NCBI RefSeq assembly: GCF_006716765.1
Contig: NZ_VFPO01000001.1
Location: 3,472,001-3,536,000, forward strand
Reading direction: 5' to 3'
Length of the DNA stretch: 64,000 bases
Source: Actinomadura hallensis
GTDB lineage: Bacteria > Actinomycetota > Actinomycetes > Streptosporangiales > Streptosporangiaceae
Shown here: positions 8,167-17,625 of the stretch, one piece after another
How positions within the stretch are numbered: position 1 is the first letter of the stretch
Layout of the letters: every line of letters starts with the position of its first letter
Made by a program: the position numbers and the translations under genes
The notes under the pieces: generated by a model
Seen by the model: the letters and a program-made list of their open reading frames with translations, nothing else
Told to the model about the DNA's origin: nothing
The model's database searches: none

Positions 8167-9057
8167 TCAGCGTTCCGCGGCCAGCGTGGCGAGGACGGAG
8201 GAGAACTCCTCCGGCAGGACCAGGGAGCCGCCCTCGTAGCGGGTCTCGAGGTAGGTCAGCTCACCGGCCCGCCACCAGTACAGGTGGGGGCTGAGGGAGC
8301 CGGGGCCCTCCTCGTAGGCGCGGTGGGCCTGGGCGTGCAGCTCCGTGGCCGCGGCCACGGCGGCGCGGTAGCGGGCCCTCGGGCAGGTTTCGGCGAGGCG
8401 GAGCGGGTGGGCGACGATGAGGCTGCGGTTGGGGGCGATGACCAGCGCGCCGTAGGGCCCGATCGGCAGGTACTCCTCCAGCCACGCCAGGTGGGTGACG
8501 GCGTAGAACGTCCAGCCGTGCAGGACCGAGACGCGGACGCCGCCGAGGTCCTGCTCGTCGACCTGGAGCGGCCCGTCCGCGCGGACGTTGGCGCGGCCGA
8601 GCATGAACAGCGCGTCGCCGGACACCGGCCAGCCGTTCATCTCCTCGGTGCTGACCGTCCGCACCGACGTGGGCGTGTCGACGACCACGACCTCGATCAG
8701 GCCGGGGGCGAACGGCCGGGACGCCAGCACGCCGTTGTCGGCCTCGGCGGGGTAGATGCGGGTGCGCAGCAGGTGCTGGGCGAGGTCGAAGTCGCTGAGA
8801 TCGAGCGGCTCCTCCATCGCGGTGACGATCGTGGTGACGTGGTCGGAGACCAGCGCGGGCCAGTCGCTGCGCGGCACCATCCGCGCGAGCTGGCGCAGGT
8901 CGCGCATGCTGACCGGCAGCCGCCTGGCCCCCTCCAGCAGCACGATCTCGCCGGGCGCGGGGCGGCAGGAGTAGCCGAGGCTCTCGGCCACCAGCACCAG
9001 CAGCGAGTCGAGGGTGCCGTCGTCCCACGGTTCGGGACGGGCGTGGCGGCCGCTCAT
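8167..9057 (-). CDS. hypothetical protein coupled to LD-carboxypeptidase
   Basis: A 296-aa soluble protein that I do not recognise with confidence. It is acidic, has no signal peptide or membrane segment, and contains conserved-looking stretches such as LLEGARRLPVSMRDLRQLAR (about 43-62), GDALFMLGRANV and GPYGALVIAPNRSLIVAHPL. The last resembles proteins that compare a stored substrate with a measured value (a DUF1444-like impression, low confidence). Its ATG overlaps the stop of the upstream LD-carboxypeptidase gene by ATGA, so the two are translationally coupled. The C-terminal half is rich in Trp and Tyr. Confidence 0.6.
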   Translation of the reverse strand: MSGRHARPEPWDDGTLDSLLVLVAESLGYSCRPAPGEIVLLEGARRLPVSMRDLRQLARMVPRSDWPALVSDHVTTIVTAMEEPLDLSDFDLAQHLLRTRIYPAEADNGVLASRPFAPGLIEVVVVDTPTSVRTVSTEEMNGWPVSGDALFMLGRANVRADGPLQVDEQDLGGVRVSVLHGWTFYAVTHLAWLEEYLPIGPYGALVIAPNRSLIVAHPLRLAETCPRARYRAAVAAATELHAQAHRAYEEGPGSLSPHLYWWRAGELTYLETRYEGGSLVLPEEFSSVLATLAAER

Positions 9058-10289
9058 CGCGCACCTCCCGGCGCTAGGAGGGTGAGCGCGGCCGCTCCGT
9101 CGGCGGCCGTGCCCGTACTGCCGTTCGATGCGGGGTTCTGGGCGGGGTAGGGTGCGGGGTTCTGTGCGGGATCTGAGGGGGGGTTCGTCGCGGTGCCGCC
9201 GTGCGGTGCGGCCCGGTCCGGTGCCGCGGTGCCGAGGGCGGCCGTGTCGAGGACGGCGGGCGCCCCGAGCTCCAGGGTGCGCTGGTGCGGGCCGTGCCCG
9301 GCGGGGACGCCGGCGAGGACCGGGACGCCGAGCGGCCCGAGGCGCGCGTCGAACACCGCGTCCAGTTCGGCGGGGTCGCCGCAGTCGCGCCAGGTGCCGA
9401 GGGCGATCCCGGCGGCGCCGTCGAGCCAGCCCGACTGGAGCAGCTGGACCAGCATCCGGTCGACCCGGTAGGGCGCCTCGCTCACGTCCTCCAGGAAGAC
9501 GATGCAGCCCGCGGCGGGCGGCGGCGCGTAGGGGGTGCCGAGGAGGGCCGTGAGGAGCGAGAGGGTGCCGCCGGTGAGCGGGCCCTCCGCGCGTCCCGGC
9601 CGCAGCGCGTGCGTGCCGGGCAGGGCGACGGGGCCGCCGAACAGCGCCGCGCGCAGGCCGTCCAGCGTGGCGGCGCGGGCAGCGTCGGCCCGTTCGCCCG
9701 CCAGGGCGGGGCCGAGGTCGGCGATCACGCCGGCGGGCATGGGCCCGAAGGACGTGGTGATGTTCAGGCGCGTTCCGAACGCGGCGTGCAGAGCCGTGAC
9801 GTCGCTAGAGCCGTGCAGGATCTTCGGCCCCCGGCCGGACGCGGCGTCCACCTCGGCCGCCTCTTCGAGGGCGTCCCAGTCGAGGTGGTCCAGGACGCGG
9901 GTGGCGCCGTAGCCGCCCCGCGAGCAGATCACCGCGCGGACGCTGGGATCGCACCAGGCGGACTGGAGGTCGGCGGCCCGGTCGGCGTCGCTCCCGGCGA
10001 GCCGGTGCCAGCCGTCGCGGACGGGCCCCGGGCGGCCGAGGTTGACACGGTCGAGGGCGTGCTTGCCGACCACCGCGTCAAGTCCGAGGTCGCGCAGGAC
10101 GGCGCAGCCGGCCTCCAGCCGGGACGGCGCGGCGGGGCCGCTCGGGGCGACCACCGCGACCCGGTCCCCGGGCCGCAACCGCCCGTACCTGCGTCTTTGT
10201 CGCGTTCGCGGCGCTCCGCCGGGCATACCGGCTGAGGGCGCGGCGGCGGCCCCTCCGGCCGTCTCCGCGCGGGCGCCCCCGCTACTCAA
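9054..10289 (-). CDS. LD-carboxypeptidase (peptidase S66), muramoyltetrapeptide carboxypeptidase
   Basis: An S66 serine peptidase that removes the terminal D-Ala from muropeptide tetrapeptides during peptidoglycan recycling. The family triad is visible: nucleophile elbow GSSDVT, the acidic site FLEDVSEAPYRVDRML, and the histidine in AGHGPHQRTLELG. RGGYGATRVLDH precedes the elbow. Start: TTG at 10289 has AGGAGGGA seven bases upstream; ATG 10226 is an alternative just before RLRPGDRVAVVAPSG, the usual family N-terminus. Residues after the catalytic domain form a Pro/Ala/Asn-rich low-complexity tail. The stop overlaps the next gene by ATGA. Confidence 0.85.
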   Translation of the reverse strand: MSSGGARAETAGGAAAAPSAGMPGGAPRTRQRRRYGRLRPGDRVAVVAPSGPAAPSRLEAGCAVLRDLGLDAVVGKHALDRVNLGRPGPVRDGWHRLAGSDADRAADLQSAWCDPSVRAVICSRGGYGATRVLDHLDWDALEEAAEVDAASGRGPKILHGSSDVTALHAAFGTRLNITTSFGPMPAGVIADLGPALAGERADAARAATLDGLRAALFGGPVALPGTHALRPGRAEGPLTGGTLSLLTALLGTPYAPPPAAGCIVFLEDVSEAPYRVDRMLVQLLQSGWLDGAAGIALGTWRDCGDPAELDAVFDARLGPLGVPVLAGVPAGHGPHQRTLELGAPAVLDTAALGTAAPDRAAPHGGTATNPPSDPAQNPAPYPAQNPASNGSTGTAADGAAALTLLAPGGAR

Positions 10290-10431
10290 CCCGATCCCTC
10301 CTCGCACCGCGACGGATAGAGCTTGTCAGGATCCGGACGCCAGTGGAAGAGGCGCACGGTCACGACCCGCCAACAGATCAACATCGCTCCGGCGGGCCGT
10401 CCCCCCGCCGGGCGGCCGCGCCCCCGGCGGA

Positions 10432-11199
10432 TCATCGCCCGCCGCCGAGCGCGAGGCGGGCCAGCCGCGGCAGCGCCTCGCCGACCGGCAGGCGCAGCAC
10501 CGCGTCGGCCAGTCCATCGTACGGGGTCTCCTCCGCGTTGATGATCACCAGGCGCGCGCCGTGCTCGACGGCCTCCAGGCACAGCCCGGCCGCGGGCTGC
10601 ACGGTCAGCGACGTCCCGACGGCCAGGAACAGGTCGCAGGAGCGGGCCGCGGCCACCGCCGCGTCCAGGACGTCGCGGTCCAGGGCCTGCCCGAAGGAGA
10701 TCGTCGCGGACTTCTGGATGCCGCCGCACTCGACGCACGGCGGGTCGTCCTCGCCCGCGTCGACGCGGGCGAGGATCTCGGGCATCGGCGTCCGCAGCCC
10801 GCACGACAGGCAGACCGCCTCCCGCATCGTGCCGTGGATCTCGATGACCGTTTCGGGGCTCGATCCGGCGCGCTGGTGCAGGCCGTCGATGTTCTGGGTG
10901 ATGAGGGCGCGCAGCCTCCCCGCCCGCTCCAGCTCGACGAGCGCGGCGTGCGCGGCGTTGGGCTCGGCGTCCCAGACGGGGTTGTCCCGGCGGGACCGCC
11001 AGGCGCGCCGCCGGACCTCGGGGTCGGCGAGGTAGGCGCCGATCGTGGACATGGCCTCCGCCGACGGGTCCTTCGTCCACACGCCCTGCGGGCCGCGGAA
11101 GTCGGGAATGCCGCTGTCGGTGGATATCCCGGCGCCGGTGAGGACCGTGATCGCCTTGGCCTTGGGCAAAAACTCGGCGAGCGTCAGGGGAGTGTCCAT
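10432..11199 (-). CDS. NAD-dependent protein deacylase (sirtuin, CobB-type)
   Basis: A 255-aa SIR2 family enzyme that removes acyl groups from lysine using NAD+. Motifs in order: GAGISTDSGIPDFRG (about 21-35), TQNIDGLHQRAG, catalytic His in IEIHGTM, zinc pairs CLSCG and CVECGG, then GTSLTVQPAAG and INAEETPYD for NAD binding. ATG at 11199 follows GGGGAC; two upstream in-frame starts would add an Arg/Pro-rich leader without a ribosome site. It is a stand-alone gene reading away from the sulfotransferase. Confidence 0.92.
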   Translation of the reverse strand: MDTPLTLAEFLPKAKAITVLTGAGISTDSGIPDFRGPQGVWTKDPSAEAMSTIGAYLADPEVRRRAWRSRRDNPVWDAEPNAAHAALVELERAGRLRALITQNIDGLHQRAGSSPETVIEIHGTMREAVCLSCGLRTPMPEILARVDAGEDDPPCVECGGIQKSATISFGQALDRDVLDAAVAAARSCDLFLAVGTSLTVQPAAGLCLEAVEHGARLVIINAEETPYDGLADAVLRLPVGEALPRLARLALGGGR

Positions 11200-11387
11200 T
11201 GTCCCCATGGTAGGCGGCCGCCGCGATGGCGGGCGGCGGGCGGACGCGTCCACCGGGCGGTCGCCCGACCGGCGGAGACGCCGATCCGGTACGAGGAGTA
11301 AGTCCCGTTTAACAGATGGGTATCGGTCGCCCCTTACAGAGCGTCACGGACCGGCCGGGCCTCAAAAGGTGACAAACTTGGCTCGGT

Positions 11388-12350
11388 ATGAGGTCGACGC
11401 CGCACATCCTGGTGATCAACGGCACCAAGGTGCGCCGCCCGGTGTTCATCCTGGGGGCGCCGCACTCCGGTGCGGTGCTGCTGGCGCGTGCGGTCAAGCG
11501 CTCGCCGGGCTTCCACCTCACCACGAGCCGTCCCGGCGTGCTGCGCGTCACCTACGCGTTCGCGCGGCAGCCGTCGATCGCGACGCGGCGCGGCAAGGGC
11601 GCGGCGCGGGTGCTGCGGGACGCCTACGCCGAGGCGTGGCTGGTGTCGGGCCGCGCCTGCGCGCAGTGCCCGGACGAGTGCCGCGAGCTGGCGGGTCTGC
11701 CGCCCCGGCCGGCCGTCCCGCGCGGGCGCCCGGCGCCCGCCGCCGGGCGGGCGGAGCCGTGCGTGGACCCGCAGGGGCTGGCCCGGTTCGCCGACGCGTC
11801 CCCCGACCTGATCTACAGCACCGACGTCCTGCTGGACGCCTTCCCCGACGCGCAGCTCGTCCAGGTGATCCGCGACGGGCGCGACGTGGTCGCCGACATG
11901 CTGGACGACGAGCGCTGCCTCGCCTGGTTCAAGCCCGGCCTGGCCAACCTGGACACGGTGTTCCCCAACCCGTTCCTCGGCGTCGAGGACCACACCGAGC
12001 GGACCCGGTGGCCGCGCGCCGCGGCGGCCGTCAAGTGCGCGCTGCGCTGGCGGGGCTCGGTGCGGCTCAGCGCGAAGCTGCGCCGGCAGATCCCGGAGGA
12101 CCAGCTGTTCACCGTCCGTTACGAGGAGCTGGTGGCCCGGCCGCGCCGCGTCGCCGCGGACCTCGCCGAGTACCTGGACGCGCCGCCGGCGAAGAACGCG
12201 CTGACCGGGCTCGTCCGCGCCGGGACGCCCGACGACCACGGCGTCGGCTCGTGGCGCGAGCGGCTGACGCCGCGGCAGATCGCCCAGGTCGAGAAGGTCG
12301 CCGGGACCGAGCTGCGGCGGCTCGGCTACCGCCTCGACTCCGACGCCTGA
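11388..12350 (+). CDS. sulfotransferase family protein
   Basis: A 320-aa protein with the PAPS-binding loop FILGAPHSGAVLLARAV (about residues 20-36) and the 3'-phosphate region VIRDGRDVVADML (Arg162-Asp166 area), as in sulfotransferases. A Cys-containing insert (CAQCPDEC, about 90) follows the first helix. The acceptor substrate is unknown; actinomycete members sulfate lipids, carbohydrates or natural products. It is monocistronic and converges on the ABC exporter gene. The ATG at 11388 lacks a strong ribosome site. Confidence 0.8.
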   Translation: MRSTPHILVINGTKVRRPVFILGAPHSGAVLLARAVKRSPGFHLTTSRPGVLRVTYAFARQPSIATRRGKGAARVLRDAYAEAWLVSGRACAQCPDECRELAGLPPRPAVPRGRPAPAAGRAEPCVDPQGLARFADASPDLIYSTDVLLDAFPDAQLVQVIRDGRDVVADMLDDERCLAWFKPGLANLDTVFPNPFLGVEDHTERTRWPRAAAAVKCALRWRGSVRLSAKLRRQIPEDQLFTVRYEELVARPRRVAADLAEYLDAPPAKNALTGLVRAGTPDDHGVGSWRERLTPRQIAQVEKVAGTELRRLGYRLDSDA

Positions 12351-12411
12351 GTCCGGCCGGGCCCGGCCCGCCGTGCCGCCGCCCGAGGCGTCACCCGGCC
12401 CGTGCGGCCCG

Positions 12412-14397
12412 TCACTCCGCGCCGAGGGGCTCGGCCCGTGCCTCTGCGCCGAGGGGCTCGGCCGGGCGCTTCTCGTCGCGCTGGTGGGCGAACTGCGTGC
12501 GGTACAGCTCGGCGTACAGGCCGCCCTGCAGCAGCAGCTCCTCGTGCCGCCCGCGCTCGGCGATCCGGCCGTCCTCGATCACCAGGATCTGGTCGGCCTC
12601 CCGGATCGTGGACAGCCGGTGCGCGATCACCAGGGACGTCCGCCCCGCCAGCGCCGTGCGCAGCGCCCGCTGCACGGCCGCCTCGGACTCGGAGTCCAGG
12701 TGCGCGGTCGCCTCGTCCAGCACGACCACCGACGGCGCCTTGAGCAGCAGCCGCGCGATGGCCAGCCGCTGCTTTTCCCCGCCCGACAGCCGGTAGCCGC
12801 GGTCGCCGACGACGGTGTCGAGGCCCTCGGGCATCGCGGCGACGAGGTCGGCGATCTGCGCGGCCTCCAGCGCCGCGAGGATCTCCTCGTCGGTGGCGTC
12901 CGGGCGCGCGTAGCGCAGGTTCTCGCGGATCGTGTCGTGGTACAGGTGGGCGTCCTGGCTGACCACGCCGATCTCCGACCGCAGCGACTCGAGCGTGACG
13001 TCGCGGACGTCGACGCCGCCGATCCGCACCGCGCCGCCGCTGACGTCGTACAGCCGCGACACCAGGTGCGTGATCGTGGACTTGCCCGCGCCGGACGGGC
13101 CGACGAGCGCGACCAGCTGCCCGGGCTCGGCCCGGAAGTGGACGTCGTGCAGGACCTCGCGCCCGGGCGCGGTGTCGGTCCGCGCGATCGACTCCAGCGA
13201 GGCCAGCGACACCTCCTCCGCCGACGGGTAGGCGAACCGGACGTGGTCGAACTCGATCGACGGGGCGTCCGGCTTGGAGAGGCGCACGCCGTCGCCCCCG
13301 CCCTTCTCGCGGACCTCGCCGAGCGGGCGGGCGCCGTCGCGGTCGCGGACGAGGGGCTCGAGGTCGAGGACCTCGAAGACGCGGTCGAAGCTGACCAGCG
13401 CCGTCATGACGTCCACGTGGACGTTGGACAGGGCGGTGAGCGGCCCGTACATCCGGGTCAGCAGCGTGGCGAGGGCGACCAGCGTGCCGAGCTCGAAGGT
13501 GCCGTTCACCACGAGGGAGCCGCCGACGCCGTACACCATGGCGGTGGCGAGCGCCGCGACCAGCGTCAGCGCGGTGAAGAACACCCGCCCGTACATCGCG
13601 GCGACGACCCCGACGTCGCGGACCCGCGCGGCGCGGGCGGAGAACCGGTGCTCCTCCTCGTCGGGCCGCCCGTACAGCTTGGCGAGCATCGCGCCCGCGA
13701 CGTTGAACCGCTCGGTCATCAGCGAGCCCATCTCGGCGTCCAGCACCATCTGCTCGCGGCTGACGCGCTGCAGGCGCTTGCCGACCCACTTCGCCGGCAG
13801 GACGAAGATCGGGAGCAGCAGCAGCGCGATCAGCGTGACCTGCCACGACAGGATGATCATCGTGGCCAGCACCAGGACGAGGCTGATCACGTTGGACACC
13901 ACGGACGACAGCGTCGTGGTGAGGGCGCGCTGCGCGCCGATGACGTCGTTGTTGAGCCGGCTGACGAGCGAGCCGGTCTGCGCCCGCATGAAGAACGCGA
14001 CGGGCTGCCGCTGGACGTGCGCGAACACCTGGCTGCGCAGGTCGTAGATCAGTCCCTCGCCGACCCGCGCCGAGTACCACCGCTGCGCGAGGCTCAGCAC
14101 GGCCTCGACGAGCGCCAGGCCCGCGACGGCGAGGGCGAGCCACACGACCACGCTCTGCCGGCCCGGGATGATGCCGCTGTCGATGATCGTCTTCAGCAGC
14201 AGCGGGTTGGCGACGACGATCAGGGCGGCGAACGCGTTCAGGGTGAGGAACAGCGCCAGCTCGCGGACGTAGGGGCGGGCGTACCCCGCGATCCGCCTGA
14301 CCGTGCCGGGCTTGAGCTTCTGCTGGGTGACGGAGCTGTCCCTGCGGAACGAGGCCATCACCTGCCAGCCGTTGCCCGGCGTTCCCGGCATTCCCAC
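12412..14397 (-). CDS. ABC exporter, fused membrane and ATPase domains
   Basis: A 661-aa half-transporter of the MsbA/multidrug type that would act as a homodimer. Residues about 30-310 hold six membrane helices; the nucleotide-binding domain has Walker A GPSGAGKST, Q-loop GVVSQDAHLYHDT, signature LSGGEKQRLA, Walker B VVVLDEAT and switch IAHRLST. GTG 14397 is chosen because GGAGG lies five bases upstream; ATG 14391 and GTG 14421 are alternatives. The C-terminus ends in a duplicated AEPLGAE segment made by an 18-bp direct repeat. The exported compound is unknown. Confidence 0.88.
   Translation of the reverse strand: MGMPGTPGNGWQVMASFRRDSSVTQQKLKPGTVRRIAGYARPYVRELALFLTLNAFAALIVVANPLLLKTIIDSGIIPGRQSVVVWLALAVAGLALVEAVLSLAQRWYSARVGEGLIYDLRSQVFAHVQRQPVAFFMRAQTGSLVSRLNNDVIGAQRALTTTLSSVVSNVISLVLVLATMIILSWQVTLIALLLLPIFVLPAKWVGKRLQRVSREQMVLDAEMGSLMTERFNVAGAMLAKLYGRPDEEEHRFSARAARVRDVGVVAAMYGRVFFTALTLVAALATAMVYGVGGSLVVNGTFELGTLVALATLLTRMYGPLTALSNVHVDVMTALVSFDRVFEVLDLEPLVRDRDGARPLGEVREKGGGDGVRLSKPDAPSIEFDHVRFAYPSAEEVSLASLESIARTDTAPGREVLHDVHFRAEPGQLVALVGPSGAGKSTITHLVSRLYDVSGGAVRIGGVDVRDVTLESLRSEIGVVSQDAHLYHDTIRENLRYARPDATDEEILAALEAAQIADLVAAMPEGLDTVVGDRGYRLSGGEKQRLAIARLLLKAPSVVVLDEATAHLDSESEAAVQRALRTALAGRTSLVIAHRLSTIREADQILVIEDGRIAERGRHEELLLQGGLYAELYRTQFAHQRDEKRPAEPLGAEARAEPLGAE
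12419..12463. repeat. 18-bp direct repeat in the ABC exporter C-terminus
   Basis: GCGCCGAGGGGCTCGGCC occurs at 12419-12436 and 12446-12463, nine codons apart and in frame, so the protein end reads AEPLGAE twice. The unit is itself partly palindromic. Confidence 0.8.
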
Positions 14398-14746
14398 GTG
14401 CGCCTCCGAGGTCCGCTGCACGGCGAGTGGGGCGCCCGCCGCGCACCGGCGTGATCAAGATCGACGTAATCAAGTAAGCATCAGTATGCGGCCGGAACAA
14501 CGCCCGCCCGCCGGGACGGCTTCCCACGTCCGCTCCTGGCGTAACCGGCGGGCGACGCACCACCGGGAACGCGCCGGGCCCGGGACCGGCCCACGCGGGG
14601 CCCACGCCCCGCTCGCAGGTGCACGGCGCGCACGGGCCGCATCCGGACAGCCCCCGGAGACGTCCGGGACGCGTATGGACTTCGCGCCGCCCGCGCAGTA
14701 AAAGTGATCAACCCCTCCGCCAGGCTCACACCTCCCAGGAGCCCCA
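14398..14746. promoter_or_regulatory. divergent intergenic region, ABC exporter - S15 peptidase
   Basis: This 349-bp gap contains no convincing gene. Positions about 14451-14492 are unusually AT-rich for this genome and carry ATCAAG twice (near 14453 and 14467), so promoters for one or both divergent genes probably lie here. The remainder is ordinary GC-rich DNA; short reading frames crossing it show no family resemblance. The peptidase ribosome site is CAGGAG near 14735-14741. Confidence 0.4.
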
Positions 14747-16708
14747 GTGCCACGACGCCTCCCGCGAGGCGGCGCCGGCGCGGCCACCCTCACCGCCGCG
14801 GCGCTCGTCCTCACCGCTCCCGCGTCCCTTCCCGCCTCGGCCGCCGAGCCCCCCGCCCAGCGCTCCCCCGGGATCACCGTGCGGGGCGGCGAGACCCGGC
14901 CCGTCTTCTCCCGCGCCGACGCCGTCAGCCAGACCGTCCTCATCGAGACCACCGCCGACACCGACCGCGACGGCGTCCGGGACCGCGTGCAGATGCGGAT
15001 CATGCGCCCGAAGGAGACCGACACCGCCGGCCTCAAGGTCCCCACCATCGTGGAGCCCAGCCCCTACTGGGCCGGCGGCAACCCCGTCCAGAACCATCCC
15101 GTCGACGTCGACGACCTGCGGGCCCGCTCGCTCGCCGCGCCGGAGCGCGACCTCGCGGGCCTGACCCAGGGCTACTACGACGTGTTCCCCGGCTACTACG
15201 ACAACTACTTCCTGCCGCGCGGGTACGCCGTCGCGCACCTGGACAGCATCGGCACGGGCGGCTCCACCGGCTGCCCCACCTCCGGCGACCGCGGCGAGCA
15301 GGCCGGGGCCAGGGCGGCGGTCGACTGGCTGAACGGCCGCGCCCGCGGCTGGGCGCCGGACGGGACGCCCGTCCGGGCGGACTGGTCGACCGGGAACGTC
15401 GGCATGATCGGCCAGTCCTACAACGGGACGCTGCCGAACATGGCCGCCGCGACCGGCGTGCCCGGGCTGAAGGCCGTCGTCCCGATCGCGGCGATCTCCA
15501 GCTGGTACGACTACTACCGCGCCAACGGCGGCGTCGTCGCCCCCGGCGGGTACCAGGGCGAGGACCTCGACGTCCTGGCCGAGTACGTGCTGACCCGGCG
15601 GAACCCGGAGGTCTGCGACGAGGTCATCGGGGAGATCGAGGCCGCGCAGGACCGCGAGACCGGCGACTACGGGAAGGTCTGGGCCGCCCGCGACTACGTC
15701 GCCCAGGCGAGGAAGGTGCGCGCCGCCGTCATGGTCGTGCACGGCGTGAACGACTGGAACGTCAAGATGAAGAACTCCGTCCAGTGGTGGAACGCCCTGA
15801 AGCAGGCCGGCGTGCCGCGCAAGCTGTGGCTGCACCAGGGCGACCACGCGACGCCGTTCGGCTGGCGGCTGGAGGAGTGGCTGCGGCAGACGCACCGCTG
15901 GTTCGACCGCTACCTGCACGGCATCCGCAACGGCATCGAGCACGAGCCCCGCGTGGACGTCCAGCGCGCCGACGGGACGTGGGAGACCGCGCGCGACTGG
16001 CCGGTCCCCGGCACCCGCACCGTGCCGCTCAGCCTGAACGCCGGTCCCTCCGGCCAGCCGGGCGGGCTGGGCCCGCTGCCCCGGCCGGGCGCGCCGCAGT
16101 CGTTCACCGACGAGGGCCGGACCCGCACCGCCGAGCAGCTCCTCGCCCGCGAGGACGAGGCCGACCCCGGGCGCCTCGCCTACCTGACCGGGCCGCTCGC
16201 GGCGCCCGTCCGGGTGAACGGCACACCGCGGGTCACGCTGCGGGCGTCGCTCGACGGGCGCTCCCCGTACCTGACGGTCCTGCTGGTCGACTACGGCGAG
16301 CGGACCCGGCCCACCGGGCGGCGCGCCGACACCGGCGAGCGGGTCTGCTACGGCGAGGGGGTCCCGGGCGACGACGGCTGCACGACCCGCCAGTCCCTGG
16401 TGACCGAGACCGCCCCCTACAAGATCATCACACGGGGGTGGCTGGACGCGCGCAACCGGCACGACCCCGCCCGCACCGAGCCCCTCCGACCCGGCAGGAC
16501 CTACACGTTCCACTGGGAACTGGAACCGACCGACTACACGGTCGAGCCCGGTCACCGGCTCGGCGTGGTCGTGCTGTCCACCGACCACGACTACACGCTG
16601 CGGTATCCGGCGGGCACCGAGGTCGCCGTCGAGCCGGGCGTGAGCCGGGTCATGCTGCCGCTCACCGGGGCTGGCGCCAAGGCGCTGAAGCGGGCGGCGC
16701 CGAAGTAG
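14747..16708 (+). CDS. secreted Xaa-Pro dipeptidyl-peptidase-like S15 hydrolase
   Basis: A 653-aa secreted protein. Residues 1 to about 33 form a signal peptide: Arg-rich start, Ala/Leu core TLTAAALVLTAP and cleavage near ASA. The S15 alpha/beta hydrolase domain has nucleophile elbow GQSYNG (Ser near residue 224), the acid in VHGVNDWNVK and the histidine in LHQGDHATPFG. A C-terminal beta-sandwich (about 430-650) matches the X-Pro dipeptidyl-peptidase C-terminal domain. It probably releases Xaa-Pro dipeptides outside the cell; cocaine-esterase-type activity is an alternative. GTG 14747 follows CAGGAG. No partner genes lie adjacent. Confidence 0.9.
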   Translation: MPRRLPRGGAGAATLTAAALVLTAPASLPASAAEPPAQRSPGITVRGGETRPVFSRADAVSQTVLIETTADTDRDGVRDRVQMRIMRPKETDTAGLKVPTIVEPSPYWAGGNPVQNHPVDVDDLRARSLAAPERDLAGLTQGYYDVFPGYYDNYFLPRGYAVAHLDSIGTGGSTGCPTSGDRGEQAGARAAVDWLNGRARGWAPDGTPVRADWSTGNVGMIGQSYNGTLPNMAAATGVPGLKAVVPIAAISSWYDYYRANGGVVAPGGYQGEDLDVLAEYVLTRRNPEVCDEVIGEIEAAQDRETGDYGKVWAARDYVAQARKVRAAVMVVHGVNDWNVKMKNSVQWWNALKQAGVPRKLWLHQGDHATPFGWRLEEWLRQTHRWFDRYLHGIRNGIEHEPRVDVQRADGTWETARDWPVPGTRTVPLSLNAGPSGQPGGLGPLPRPGAPQSFTDEGRTRTAEQLLAREDEADPGRLAYLTGPLAAPVRVNGTPRVTLRASLDGRSPYLTVLLVDYGERTRPTGRRADTGERVCYGEGVPGDDGCTTRQSLVTETAPYKIITRGWLDARNRHDPARTEPLRPGRTYTFHWELEPTDYTVEPGHRLGVVVLSTDHDYTLRYPAGTEVAVEPGVSRVMLPLTGAGAKALKRAAPK

Positions 16709-16710
16709 CC

Positions 16711-16747
16711 CGTTCCCGGCCGGGGCGGGCGCCCCCGGCCGGGAACG
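16711..16747. terminator. bidirectional terminator hairpin
   Basis: CGTTCCCGGCCGGGG (16711-16725) is perfectly complementary to 16733-16747 with a 7-nt loop: a 15-bp stem right after the S15 peptidase stop and before the stop of the convergent enoyl-CoA hydratase. Confidence 0.85.
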
Positions 16748-16779
16748 CCGCGGGGCGGCCCGCCGCCGGCCGGAGGGCG

Positions 16780-17625
16780 TCAGCGCGAGGACAGCTCCCG
16801 CAGCCGGCCGATCTGCTCGCGGCGCTCGGCGGCGCACTGCTCCTCCAGGGAGTTGCCGGCGGCCTGCCACAGCAGCCGCTTCGTCGCGGCGGACGCGCCG
16901 CGGTCGACCGCGAGCAGCGCGGCGGTCAGGTCGGCGACGGCGCCGTCCAGGCCGTCGCGGGGCACGGTGATCTCCGCCAGCCCGATGCGGGCCGCCTCGT
17001 CGGCGAGCACGGTGCGGGCGGTCAGGCACAGCTCCAGCGCCCGCCCGACCCCCACGAGCTCGACCAGCGGCTTGGTGCCGGTCAGGTCGGGGACGAGCCC
17101 GAGCGCGGGCTCCTTCATGCAGAACCGGGCGTCGTCGGCGACCACGCGGATGTCGCAGGCCAGCGCGAGCTGGAACCCGGCGCCGATGGCGTGGCCGTGC
17201 ACCGCCGCGACGGTGACGATCTCCGGGCGCCGCAGCCAGGTGTAGCCCTCCTGCAGCTCGGCGATGAACCGGTCGGTGGCCTCGGCGTCGGCGCCGTCGG
17301 TGAACCCCTCGCCGCCCTCGCCGGAGAACATGGCGAGGTCGATGCCCGCCGAGAAGCTCGGGCCCTGCCCGCGCAGCACGACCACGCGGACGCCGTCGGG
17401 CAGGGAGCGCCCGATCGCGGCGAGAGCGCGCCACGTGGCGAACGTCATCGCGTTGCGCTTCTCGGGCCGGTTCAGCGTCACGGTGGCGACGGCGTCGTCC
17501 ACGTCCAGCCGCAGCCCGGCCTCGGCGAGGACCGCCTCGTCCGGGAGCGCCGTGCCGGGGGCCGCGCCGTCCGCCGCCCGGCCCGCGGCCGCCTCCGGCC
17601 GCCCGTCCGTGTTCGCGTCCTCCAT
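16780..17625 (-). CDS. enoyl-CoA hydratase/isomerase family protein (EchA12-like)
   Basis: A 281-aa crotonase-fold enzyme. It shows the oxyanion-hole segment GPSFSAGIDLAMF, HAIGAGFQLALACDIRV and the downstream FCMKEPALGLVPDLTG, typical of the superfamily. An N-terminal Ala/Gly-rich extension of about 30 residues precedes the fold. GGGAGG precedes ATG 17625. It is downstream of a small HTH gene and an ABC-F gene; the order matches echA12-Rv1473A-Rv1473 of Mycobacterium tuberculosis as I recall it, so the three probably form a conserved unit. The acyl-CoA substrate is unknown. Confidence 0.85.
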   Translation of the reverse strand: MEDANTDGRPEAAAGRAADGAAPGTALPDEAVLAEAGLRLDVDDAVATVTLNRPEKRNAMTFATWRALAAIGRSLPDGVRVVVLRGQGPSFSAGIDLAMFSGEGGEGFTDGADAEATDRFIAELQEGYTWLRRPEIVTVAAVHGHAIGAGFQLALACDIRVVADDARFCMKEPALGLVPDLTGTKPLVELVGVGRALELCLTARTVLADEAARIGLAEITVPRDGLDGAVADLTAALLAVDRGASAATKRLLWQAAGNSLEEQCAAERREQIGRLRELSSR

